Shown here: positions 1 through 6,974 of the stretch, piece by piece
Position numbering within the stretch: position 1 is the first letter of the stretch
How the letters are laid out: every line of letters starts with the position of its first letter
NCBI GenBank assembly: GCA_029242295.1
Contig: JAQWUF010000009.1
Location: 1-10,338 of the forward strand
From: UBA2040 sp002332715
GTDB lineage: Bacteria > Bacteroidota > Bacteroidia > Flavobacteriales_D > Crocinitomicaceae
DNA length: 10,338 nucleotides
Direction of reading: 5' to 3'
The notes under the pieces: generated by a model
What the model was told of the DNA's origin: nothing
What the model saw: only the letters and a program-made list of their open reading frames with translations
Database searches by the model: none
Made by a program: the position numbers and the translations under genes

Positions 1-747
1 CGTTAAGATTTGTGAGCCAATTCTATCTTTCAACGGAGTAATGATACTTCCTCGATTCGTATAGTCTTCTGGATTGGCCGTAAAAATGAACTTCACATCC
101 AATGGAATGCGCAATTGGAAACCACGAATCTGTACATCACCTTCTTGTAAAATATTAAAAAGTGCTACTTGAATTCTGGCTTGCAAATCAGGTAATTCAT
201 TGATAACAAAGATACAACGGTTACTTCTTGGAATAATTCCATAATGTATAACACGGTAATCCGAATAACTCAATTTCAAATTCGCTGCCTTGATTGGGTC
301 AATGTCACCAATTAAATCAGCTACCGAAACGTCAGGTGTTGCTAACTTTTCGACATACCTTTCGTCCCGTCTGAGCCATGTAATTTTCGTTTTATCTCCT
401 TCTGCTGCAATTTTTTCTTTGGCAAACTGAGATATAGGAGCAAGCGGATCATCGTTCAACTCAGAACCTTCAACCACCGGAACAAACTCGTCTAATAAGC
501 GAGTCAATTGTCGCGCAATCCTGGTTTTCGCTTGACCTCTTAAACCTAACAAATTAATGTTATGTCCGGATAAAATAGCACGTTCTATATCAGGAATTAC
601 AGTATCCTCATAACCAATGATTCCTTCAAAAATAGATTCTGCTTTTTGTAAAGATTGCACTAAATTTGATCGCATCTCCTCTTGAATGGATCTTGGTTCA
701 TATCCGCTTTTCTTCAACTCTCCTATTGTTGTGGGTAAATTTTTCAT
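1..747 (-). CDS. MoxR/magnesium-chelatase-like AAA+ ATPase, N-terminal 249 residues (3' end outside window)
   Basis: The first 249 codons of an AAA+ ATPase of the MoxR/ChlI (magnesium chelatase subunit I) type are present; the gene continues past base 1. The Walker A loop is GLRGQAKT (residues 68-75, Lys74). The Walker B strand reads CIFVINEL (178-185), so the usual Asp is Asn183, while the catalytic Glu184 is kept. A sensor-1 type segment FTANPED lies at 222-228 and a conserved Arg at 242. ATPases of this class form hexameric rings that work with a VWA partner to remodel or insert metal into client proteins, as in BchI-BchD, CoxD-CoxE, NorQ-NorD and RavA-ViaA. Here the VWA gene lies directly upstream and its TGA overlaps this ATG (ATGA), which suggests translational coupling. 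Despite its frequent label 'magnesium chelatase', nothing here points to chlorophyll synthesis. The client is unknown. Confidence 0.9.
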   Translation of the reverse strand, partial: MKNLPTTIGELKKSGYEPRSIQEEMRSNLVQSLQKAESIFEGIIGYEDTVIPDIERAILSGHNINLLGLRGQAKTRIARQLTRLLDEFVPVVEGSELNDDPLAPISQFAKEKIAAEGDKTKITWLRRDERYVEKLATPDVSVADLIGDIDPIKAANLKLSYSDYRVIHYGIIPRSNRCIFVINELPDLQARIQVALFNILQEGDVQIRGFQLRIPLDVKFIFTANPEDYTNRGSIITPLKDRIGSQILT

Positions 748-1844
748 CTTTTAAATGTTCTCTTTTTGTTTCGTTCAAAATCTTCGAAGACAAATTCTCC
801 GAGTCCTTGTAATGAGGTATAAAATGCTTTTCCGTTATTGTGTTCTGTAAAATCGTGCACGAATTCTTGCAAGTATGGATCCGTTGCAACCATAAATGTT
901 GTTACAGGTATTTTCAACCTCCTTGCCGCTTTTGCGAGCGAATAGCATTTGTTTAAAATCTTTTGGTCCAAGCCAAAACTATTCTTGTAATATTTTCCAT
1001 CTTCAACCAAACAAGTTGGCTTTCCATCGGTAATCATGAAAATTTGTTTATTCGCATTCTTCTTTCTTCTCAATAAATCCATAGCCAATTCTAGACCAGC
1101 TACTGTATTCGTGTGATATGGACCAACCTTCAAATACGGCAAGTCTTTGATTTCAATTTGCCAAGCGTCGTTTCCAAATACGATTATGTCAATTGTATCT
1201 TTCGGGTATTTGCGTTTGATTAACTCAGACAAAGCCATGGCCACTTTCTTCGCAGGTGTAATTCTATCTTCACCATAAAGTATCATAGAATGAGAGATAT
1301 CGATCATCAACACCGTACTCATTTGGGTTTTGTATTCGCTTTCTCGAATTACCAAATCACTTTCCTTCATCGAAAATTCGCCAATACCATTGTTGATTTG
1401 GGCATTTTTCATGGATTCTAGCATGGCGATATCTTGCATAGAATCACCAAATTGGTAATCTCTCGTGTTGCTTGAAACTTCGTCACCAATTCCACCAAAT
1501 CGTGAACCGTGATCGCCACCCTTACCTTTTTTCAATTTACCAAAAATATGATCTAGGGCTTGCTGACGGATGGCTTGTTCCGTTTTGGCTGTTAACGCCA
1601 TCCCTCCACTTCCCGTTTCAGGGTCATCTTTTAAATAGCCGCGGTCTTTCAGTTCTTGGATGAAATCACCAATTCCGTAATCAGGTGTTGTCAATTTATA
1701 TTCCTTGTCCAATTCTCTCAGCCAAGAAATTGCTTCATCTACCTCACCACTTGTATAGGTAAGCAACTGCTTAAAAAGGTCGAAAAGCTTTTCAAAAGGT
1801 GTTTGATTCTTTGGTATGAATTCTAAGAAACGGTATCCAATCAT
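744..1844 (-). CDS. VWA-domain protein, partner of the downstream AAA+ ATPase
   Basis: Cytosolic protein with a C-terminal von Willebrand A domain, of the CoxE/BchD-like kind that pairs with MoxR-type ATPases. The metal-ion-dependent adhesion site (MIDAS) is complete. Numbered from the longest possible start at 1883, it comprises DISHS at 195-199, the Thr pair in YHTNT near 256-260, and ITDG with Asp286. The N-terminal half is mostly helical, followed by a Gly/Lys-rich stretch at about 108-132 before the VWA fold. I chose the ATG at 1844 (366 codons): the reading frame can extend to a TTG at 1883 (379 codons), but related proteins as I remember them begin close to the YRFLEFIP segment, and an in-frame TGA lies a few codons above the TTG. 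There is no signal peptide or membrane segment. The stop overlaps the ATPase start by four bases. The family role, presenting clients or regulating the ATPase, is known; the client is not. Confidence 0.9.
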   Translation of the reverse strand: MIGYRFLEFIPKNQTPFEKLFDLFKQLLTYTSGEVDEAISWLRELDKEYKLTTPDYGIGDFIQELKDRGYLKDDPETGSGGMALTAKTEQAIRQQALDHIFGKLKKGKGGDHGSRFGGIGDEVSSNTRDYQFGDSMQDIAMLESMKNAQINNGIGEFSMKESDLVIRESEYKTQMSTVLMIDISHSMILYGEDRITPAKKVAMALSELIKRKYPKDTIDIIVFGNDAWQIEIKDLPYLKVGPYHTNTVAGLELAMDLLRRKKNANKQIFMITDGKPTCLVEDGKYYKNSFGLDQKILNKCYSLAKAARRLKIPVTTFMVATDPYLQEFVHDFTEHNNGKAFYTSLQGLGEFVFEDFERNKKRTFKR

Positions 1845-1960
1845 AATGGTTTGTAACAATTCATTGAAGTTAATTGTTTTCAACTCGCAAGAAAAAGTCT
1901 GTAATCATCTTTAACTTTTTAATATCATGAACAATCCACATGCAGTAAGTGCTATAAGAG

Positions 1961-1992
1961 TGACAAATTACGTAAGTAAATCCCTATATTTG
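1961..1992 (+). promoter_or_regulatory. Probable promoter of the phosphohexomutase-aroC operon
   Basis: TATATTTG at 1985-1992 matches the Bacteroidota -7 consensus TAnnTTTG exactly. A TGACAA at 1961-1966, 18 bases upstream, could serve as the -33 region, though it is not the canonical TTTG. Transcription would start near 1997-1999, leaving a 5' leader of only about 15-20 bases before the TTG start at 2015. An 8-base palindrome, TTACGTAA (1968-1975), sits in the spacer. The same intergenic stretch (1845-2014) must also carry the promoter of the divergent VWA/ATPase pair, for which I see no clear -7 box. Confidence 0.5.
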
Positions 1993-2014
1993 AACTCTAA
2001 TAAAAAACAAAGAT

Positions 2015-3424
2015 TTGGCAAATAAAATAAAATTTGGAACAGATGGATGGCGGGCAATAATCGCTGAAGAATTTACCACTGAAAACGTAGCGAGAGTATC
2101 CATCGCAACGGCAATTTGGTTGAAGAAGAACTTCGATAGCCCAAGCGTGGTTATAGGTCATGATTGCAGATTCGCTGGAAAACTATTCATGGACGTAGCT
2201 TCTAAAGTATTCTTGTCCGAAGGAATTAAGGTTTTGATGGCAGATGAAATGGTATCGACACCCATGATTTCCTTGGCTACCAAACAATTGAAAGCTTCGA
2301 TTGGTGTCGTATTAACTGCTAGTCACAATCCACCTAGTTATAACGGTTATAAACTTAAAGCGCATTATGGAGGGCCTCTTTCACCAGAAAAAGTGCAAGA
2401 AATAGAAGATATCATTCCTGAAATAAATTCAGTTGATTTAAACGCTGTCTCTCTGGAGAAAGCAATTGAATCTGGCAAACTAGAAATGCACGATTTCGAA
2501 ACGCGCTACGTAGATCACGTTAAAGCAAATTTTGACTTGGATGCGATTTCAAATTCTGGATTGAACTTGATGTACGATGCCATGTATGGTGCTGGACAAA
2601 GAGTGATGCCGAGAATTTTACCAAATGTAAAATTGATGCATTGTGAGATGAACCCTTCATTTTATGGGCAACCACCAGAGCCAATTGCAAAGAATCTTAT
2701 AGAATTGGAAGAATTCATCAAAAAGGATGGCACGGTGTCTTGTGGACTCGCAACAGATGGTGATGCGGATAGAATAGGATTATACAATGGAAAAGGTGAA
2801 TTCATTGATTCACATCACATTATCTTGTTGTTGATTCACTATATGTTTAAATACAAGCAAATGTCGGGAAAAGTAGCCACTGCATTTTCTTGCACGCCGC
2901 GTATTAAAAAAATGGCCGATCACTATGGCTTGCCTTTTGAAGTAGTGAAAATTGGTTTTAAATACATCGCTGGCATTATGGTCGAAGAAGATGTATTAAT
3001 TGGCGGCGAAGAGTCAGGTGGAATTGCAACAAAAGGTCACATTCCTGAAAGAGATGGGATTTGGATGGGTCTTATTATTTGGGAATTCATGGCCAAATCA
3101 GGAAAAACATTGGACGACTTAATTGATGAAGTGTATGCAATTGTAGGCGGATTCAAGTTCGAACGAAATGATCTTCATATAACTGAAGAATTAAAGAAAA
3201 AAATAATCGCGAAATGCGAAGCTCAAGAATACACTGAGTTTGGCGACTATAAAATCAAAGATTTACAGACCATCGATGGATTTAAATATTTCTTCGATGA
3301 CGACCGTTGGTTGATGATTCGTCCTTCTGGAACAGAGCCTGTTTTGAGAACGTATGCTGAAGCGCCAACCTTGGAAGAAGTTCGTGTAATTCTTGAACAA
3401 ACAGAAAAAGCCATTTGTAATTAA
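2015..3424 (+). CDS. Phosphohexomutase (phosphoglucomutase/phosphomannomutase family, alpha-D-phosphohexomutase)
   Basis: Cytosolic enzyme that moves a phosphate between C1 and C6 of a hexose (glucose-1-P/glucose-6-P or the mannose equivalents) through a phosphoserine and a bisphosphate intermediate. It supplies sugar phosphates for nucleotide sugars. All four signature loops are present. GTDGWRAII is at 8-16. The active-site loop TASHNPP is at 101-107, with Ser103 the phosphorylated residue. The Mg-binding loop DGDADR is at 248-253, the sugar-selecting GEESGG at 331-336 and the phosphate-binding RPSGTEP at 436-442. At 469 residues it is full length for the family. The start is a TTG: an in-frame TGA at 1991-1993 excludes an upstream ATG, and the next ATG lies beyond the essential GTDGW motif. 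Sequence alone does not separate glucose from mannose specificity. GlmM is less likely, because the Ser loop continues PPSYNGYK. First gene of an operon; its stop overlaps aroC by one base. Confidence 0.93.
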   Translation: MANKIKFGTDGWRAIIAEEFTTENVARVSIATAIWLKKNFDSPSVVIGHDCRFAGKLFMDVASKVFLSEGIKVLMADEMVSTPMISLATKQLKASIGVVLTASHNPPSYNGYKLKAHYGGPLSPEKVQEIEDIIPEINSVDLNAVSLEKAIESGKLEMHDFETRYVDHVKANFDLDAISNSGLNLMYDAMYGAGQRVMPRILPNVKLMHCEMNPSFYGQPPEPIAKNLIELEEFIKKDGTVSCGLATDGDADRIGLYNGKGEFIDSHHIILLLIHYMFKYKQMSGKVATAFSCTPRIKKMADHYGLPFEVVKIGFKYIAGIMVEEDVLIGGEESGGIATKGHIPERDGIWMGLIIWEFMAKSGKTLDDLIDEVYAIVGGFKFERNDLHITEELKKKIIAKCEAQEYTEFGDYKIKDLQTIDGFKYFFDDDRWLMIRPSGTEPVLRTYAEAPTLEEVRVILEQTEKAICN

Positions 3425-4506
3425 TGTCAGGATCTAGCTTTGGAAAAATACTGCGTCTATCGACTTTCGGTGAATCACACGGTTTGGCAATCGGAGGAAT
3501 TCTAGACGGATTTCCATCTGGATTTGAAATTGATTTTGAAAAGCTCCATCTCTTTATATCAAAGCGTAAACCTGGTCAGTCGAAACTTGTTACCCAACGA
3601 AAAGAAGACGATCAGGTCGAGTTTTTATCCGGAATTTTCGAAGGAAAAACGACGGGAACACCTATCGCTTTTATCATCCGAAATGAAGACGCTAAGAGCA
3701 AAGATTATTCGCACAACAAGGATGTTTATCGTCCGTCTCATGCAGATTTCACCTACGATAAAAAGTACGGTATTCGCGACCACAGAGGTGGTGGACGAAG
3801 TTCGGCGAGAGAAACTGTAGCTAGGGTTGTTGCTGGTGGATTAGCGCAACAATTCTTAGCGGCAAAAGGTATTCAAATGCAAGCTTTTGTCGACCAAGTT
3901 GGGTCTGTCAGAATGCCTTGGAAAGACCAACACGGAGCGAAATTAAGTTATTCTGAATCCGATATTGAAGCATCTTTGGTACGTTGTCCGGACCTAGATT
4001 ATTCTGCCAAAATGCAGACACTCATTGAAGATACGAAGAAAAATGGTGATTCGATTGGCGGATGCATAGCTTGTAAAATCGTCCATGTTCCAGTTGGATT
4101 AGGCGAGCCTGTTTTTGATAAATTACCTGCTGAATTAGGCAAAGCCATGTTATCCATTAATGCGGTAAAAGGAATTGAATTTGGCGAAGGATTTGGAGCC
4201 GTGGAAATGAACGGTGGTGAACACAACGATACATTTGATTCTGATGGAAATCCAACGAGCAACAATGCAGCTGGGACCTTAGGTGGTATTTCGAACGGTC
4301 AGCCAATCTATTTCCGTGTAGCATTCAAACCAGTCGCTACGATTGTAAAAGAACAAAACACAATTGATTCTGAAGGTAATGCAACGACATTTGCTGGTAA
4401 AGGCCGACATGACGCTTGTGTTGTTCCTCGTGCAGTTCCTATCGTTGAAGCCATGTCGGCACTTGTACTTCTCGACTTTTATTTGATCCAAAATGCCTAC
4501 AACTAG
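3424..4506 (+). CDS. aroC: Chorismate synthase
   Basis: Catalyses the last step of the shikimate pathway: trans-1,4-elimination of phosphate from 5-enolpyruvylshikimate-3-phosphate to give chorismate, using reduced FMN. It is cytosolic and tetrameric in the family. The three family signatures are visible: GESHG with the catalytic His19 near the N-terminus, GGGRSSARE at 122-130 in the FMN and substrate site, and GKGRHDACVVPR at 325-336 with the second catalytic His329. A further conserved segment, GDSIGG, lies at 208-213. The length of 360 residues is normal for bacterial AroC. The ATG overlaps the preceding stop codon (TAATG), so reinitiation from the phosphohexomutase gene is likely. The stop lies 14 bases inside the next gene. 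No other aromatic pathway gene is in the window, so its transcriptional partners here are metabolically unrelated. Confidence 0.97.
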   Translation: MSGSSFGKILRLSTFGESHGLAIGGILDGFPSGFEIDFEKLHLFISKRKPGQSKLVTQRKEDDQVEFLSGIFEGKTTGTPIAFIIRNEDAKSKDYSHNKDVYRPSHADFTYDKKYGIRDHRGGGRSSARETVARVVAGGLAQQFLAAKGIQMQAFVDQVGSVRMPWKDQHGAKLSYSESDIEASLVRCPDLDYSAKMQTLIEDTKKNGDSIGGCIACKIVHVPVGLGEPVFDKLPAELGKAMLSINAVKGIEFGEGFGAVEMNGGEHNDTFDSDGNPTSNNAAGTLGGISNGQPIYFRVAFKPVATIVKEQNTIDSEGNATTFAGKGRHDACVVPRAVPIVEAMSALVLLDFYLIQNAYN

Positions 4507-6313
4507 CAGTTGGGAAAAGGTCAAACTAATTTTGCAACACAAAAACGTTGCGCTTTTCGTCCTGCTTTTTTCTGTTCTGATTGTTGCCAAAAAGCAAAGC
4601 GAAAAATGGCATCAATGGTCCAATAAAGAGAAAACTTTTCGACCAATTGTTCGCTCAGATGGTTCTGGTTATTATGCCTATTTACCACAAATCTTCATTT
4701 ACGATGAAAATCGATATCACTTTATCGAAAAGATGGTCAATCGATACCCAGATGCAAAAATGGGCGAATTTGGCAACCTGCCCGAAGATAGAAACGGACG
4801 CGTGAATAAATATTTTGTTGGGGTTGCCGTATGTCAGTCGCCTTTCTTTCTTGCTGCTCATTGGTTACACGGCCCAGAATTTCCTTCGGATGGATATAGT
4901 TTACCCTATCAACGAGCAGTGGCTATGGGCGCCATGTGTTTTTTACTGCTGGGTTTATGGTTGACGTATTTAATTTTATTGCACTTTCGAATCACTCCTT
5001 GGTTCTCAGCGGTTGCGTGCGGAGTCATAGCCTTGGGTACTCCACTACTCTATTATACCATCAATGATCCGCTTACCGCGCATGGATATTCATTTGCTGC
5101 CATTTCCTTTTTCGTTTATAGCTTGATTCGTTGGCGCGAAACCTGGACATTAAAGTGGCTTTTACTCGTCTCTTTTAGTTTTGCCATGGTGATTTTGTTG
5201 CGTCCAAGCAATGGAATCGTTTTCTTGCTTTATTTTGCGTTTTTCGCAAATCTCAAAGAGGCTTGGCAATTTTTGGTAACGAATCTCTTCAAAAAGTTAA
5301 AATATTTAATACCAACAGTTCTAGTTTTTGTGGCTGTAATCGGCTTGCAAATCATGAACGTCTATTACCAGACGGGAAAAATCGGATTCAACATTTACCA
5401 AAACGAAAGTTTCTCGAATTGGAACAAACCTCCATTTATTGAAGTTTTGTTTGGATTCCGCAAAGGATTATTTATGTACGCTCCTCTTACCTTCATTAGT
5501 CTTTTAGGCTACATTTTCTTTTGGAAGAAACACAAATCAGCGAGTAAAATTATCTTGATATTCCTTCTCGTTTTCACGTACGTCACAGCTTCATGGTGGA
5601 ATTGGTGGTACGGAGGAAGTCTCGGAATGCGTCCCTTTGTCGACGTTTCCTTGTTTTTCATTCTAGGTTTAGCGTTTCTTTTTCAATTCGTTAGACCTTG
5701 GCTGAGGATTGTATCAATACCTATTGTAGCATTTTGTATTTATTTCCATTTCATTTTGACGATACAAATGGACACCGGAATTCTACATTTTGCTGAAATG
5801 AATAAAGAGCGTTTTTGGCGCATATTTCTAAAAAAAGATATTCGCTTTCAATGGATTTTCCATATCGATGAACCCATGAAGCTCAATCAAAAATCGCTTG
5901 AAACTAGTTATTGGAATTATAATCAATTAACGAAGGATTTCACGGGAACACCAAAATTAAAACCGGGTAATTTTACTTTAGAACACATGCTGATCGTACC
6001 TGTTTTTCAAAAAAAAATCGATTCTTCCTTTGCCAATTTGGCAGGCCTGAGAGTGAATTCCAACGTTACCATTAGCGACCATAACAATGTGCCCTGGTTT
6101 ATTTATGACGTTTATTCTAACGGTGAATGGAAGGAAATTACAGTCGATTTTATCGGGATGCGAATACCTTGTTTACATGAGTCCACACCTATTCAAAGTG
6201 ATCTGGTTTTCACGGAAGAAATACATTCAGCAGACTCGCTCCGATTGAGATTTCATAACACTCATGGAAAAACGACCTTAGGTTCCTTGCGCTATGATTT
6301 GATAAAGAAGTGA
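4493..6313 (+). CDS. Polytopic membrane protein, probable GT-C-fold glycosyltransferase-like protein of unknown substrate
   Basis: 606-residue inner-membrane protein with about eleven or twelve hydrophobic segments: residues 18-33, possibly 110-125, 141-164, 169-189, 197-213, 221-238, 241-253, 271-291, 324-343, 352-369, 384-400 and 405-424. After the first segment, a loop carries RSDGSGYYAYLP (54-65). An acidic residue in the first extracytoplasmic loop is typical of GT-C lipid-phosphosugar-dependent glycosyltransferases such as the PMT/ArnT type, so Asp56 is the candidate catalytic residue. A Trp-rich stretch, SWWNWWYGGSLG (367-378), precedes the last two segments. The C-terminal 180 residues look soluble and strand-rich, probably periplasmic. 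The start overlaps the end of aroC by 14 bases in another frame, so it is likely cotranscribed with aroC and the phosphohexomutase. The GT-C assignment is inferred from topology and the loop motif; donor and acceptor are unknown. A non-enzymatic membrane protein is possible. Confidence 0.75.
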   Translation: MPTTSSWEKVKLILQHKNVALFVLLFSVLIVAKKQSEKWHQWSNKEKTFRPIVRSDGSGYYAYLPQIFIYDENRYHFIEKMVNRYPDAKMGEFGNLPEDRNGRVNKYFVGVAVCQSPFFLAAHWLHGPEFPSDGYSLPYQRAVAMGAMCFLLLGLWLTYLILLHFRITPWFSAVACGVIALGTPLLYYTINDPLTAHGYSFAAISFFVYSLIRWRETWTLKWLLLVSFSFAMVILLRPSNGIVFLLYFAFFANLKEAWQFLVTNLFKKLKYLIPTVLVFVAVIGLQIMNVYYQTGKIGFNIYQNESFSNWNKPPFIEVLFGFRKGLFMYAPLTFISLLGYIFFWKKHKSASKIILIFLLVFTYVTASWWNWWYGGSLGMRPFVDVSLFFILGLAFLFQFVRPWLRIVSIPIVAFCIYFHFILTIQMDTGILHFAEMNKERFWRIFLKKDIRFQWIFHIDEPMKLNQKSLETSYWNYNQLTKDFTGTPKLKPGNFTLEHMLIVPVFQKKIDSSFANLAGLRVNSNVTISDHNNVPWFIYDVYSNGEWKEITVDFIGMRIPCLHESTPIQSDLVFTEEIHSADSLRLRFHNTHGKTTLGSLRYDLIKK

Positions 6314-6345
6314 GATTTCATCGCTCGAATGCACGATTAGTTCCG

Positions 6346-6353
6346 TACTTTTG
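6346..6353 (+). promoter_or_regulatory. -7 promoter box of the DUF4293 gene
   Basis: TACTTTTG matches the Bacteroidota -7 consensus TAnnTTTG and is followed by CACC, a context common in this phylum. It lies 17 bases upstream of the ATG at 6371, giving a leader of roughly 10-13 bases. No good -33 TTTG is seen at the expected distance; TTTCA at 6316-6320 is the nearest and is too far away. The box makes the DUF4293 gene at least partly independent of the upstream operon, which ends only 57 bases before it without a visible terminator. Confidence 0.5.
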
Positions 6354-6370
6354 CACCAAAGATTTAAAAA

Positions 6371-6847
6371 ATGATTCAACGCATTCAAACACTTTATTTA
6401 CTCGCCGCAATAATTTGCCTTAGCATGGTGACTGCAGGCAACACGTTGTTTTCCTATTTGTCTGAAACCATGAGATATACAGTATCTTCTTTTGGTGTGA
6501 CTCAACACGATTTGGTGGATGATAAATTAGTAAACACAGAATCTTTCATGGGATACCTGGTCGGCGCAGGCTTACTTTTGATCGCATTGGTAACTCTGAT
6601 TAGCTTCAAAGATTTAAAACGTCAACACCGTTTTGGCCGAATGTTGTTTTACGCCTACTTTGCAGTTTTGATTAGTGTAATGGTATTCTTTTATATCGGC
6701 GATTCGCAAGTGTTAAATGACATTACAAGTCGTGAAATGGGTATGGGCTTGATCTTTTTAATCATTGGTTTTCCATTCGTATTTTTGGCCAACACAGGAA
6801 TTAATCGTGATAAGAAACTTTTAGATTCACTAAATCGACTGAGATAA
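6371..6847 (+). CDS. DUF4293 family four-helix membrane protein
   Basis: Small inner-membrane protein of 158 residues with four predicted transmembrane helices (about 5-24, 60-78, 91-108 and 124-141) and a basic C-terminal tail. The opening MIQRIQTLYLL and the four-helix layout match what I know of the Bacteroidota-restricted family DUF4293, whose function is not established. Between helices 1 and 2 is an extracytoplasmic loop of about 35 residues. No enzymatic motif is seen. The ATG follows an A-rich stretch (ATTTAAAAA) instead of a Shine-Dalgarno sequence, usual in this phylum. A hairpin directly after the stop probably ends the transcript. Confidence 0.85.
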   Translation: MIQRIQTLYLLAAIICLSMVTAGNTLFSYLSETMRYTVSSFGVTQHDLVDDKLVNTESFMGYLVGAGLLLIALVTLISFKDLKRQHRFGRMLFYAYFAVLISVMVFFYIGDSQVLNDITSREMGMGLIFLIIGFPFVFLANTGINRDKKLLDSLNRLR

Positions 6848-6852
6848 ATAGA

Positions 6853-6890
6853 TAAAACGTTGCTTTCGACTCCGCTCAATCAACGTTTTA
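6853..6890 (+). terminator. Hairpin with perfect 10-base arms after the DUF4293 gene
   Basis: TAAAACGTTG (6853-6862) and CAACGTTTTA (6881-6890) are perfect inverted copies separated by 18 bases. The upstream arm begins five bases after the DUF4293 stop, and the downstream arm ends in TTTTA, so it can act as a weak intrinsic terminator and is symmetric enough to work in both directions. The loop is longer than usual and carries CTTTCGACTCCGCTCA, which resembles a dispersed intergenic repeat; it may be a repeat insertion rather than a dedicated terminator. Confidence 0.5.
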
Positions 6891-6899
6891 CAAATGAGC

Positions 6900-6964
6900 A
6901 ATCCGTCACCGCGAAGCAGCACCGAAGGTAATCAGTAATCATCCAATCAGTAATCCGCCAATCC
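6900..6964 (+). repeat. Degenerate 15-base-register direct repeat before the ABC-F gene
   Basis: The 11-mer AATCAGTAATC occurs exactly at 6930-6940 and 6945-6955, a 15-base step. Partial copies fall in the same register at 6900 (AATCCGTCACC) and 6960 (AATCC). The block ends ten bases before the ABC-F ATG, so it forms most of that gene's leader or promoter region. No TAnnTTTG box is present between the hairpin and the ATG. The exact duplication is plain; any function as an operator or as decayed repeat DNA is unproven. Confidence 0.5.
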
Positions 6965-6974
6965 AAAATTAAAA

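Noticed and set aside
1845..1883. Thirteen-codon extension of the VWA protein to a TTG at 1883
   Set aside because: It needs a rare start codon with no visible support, and the remembered family N-terminus begins near the ATG at 1844. Not excluded.
3999..4265. 88-codon minus-strand frame inside aroC
   Set aside because: Fully antisense to the conserved core of chorismate synthase, with a Pro/Ser-rich product and no motif.
4279..4590. 103-codon minus-strand frame across the end of aroC and the start of the membrane protein gene
   Set aside because: It lies antisense to two strongly supported genes, and its product is Cys/Thr/Arg-rich without any recognisable motif.
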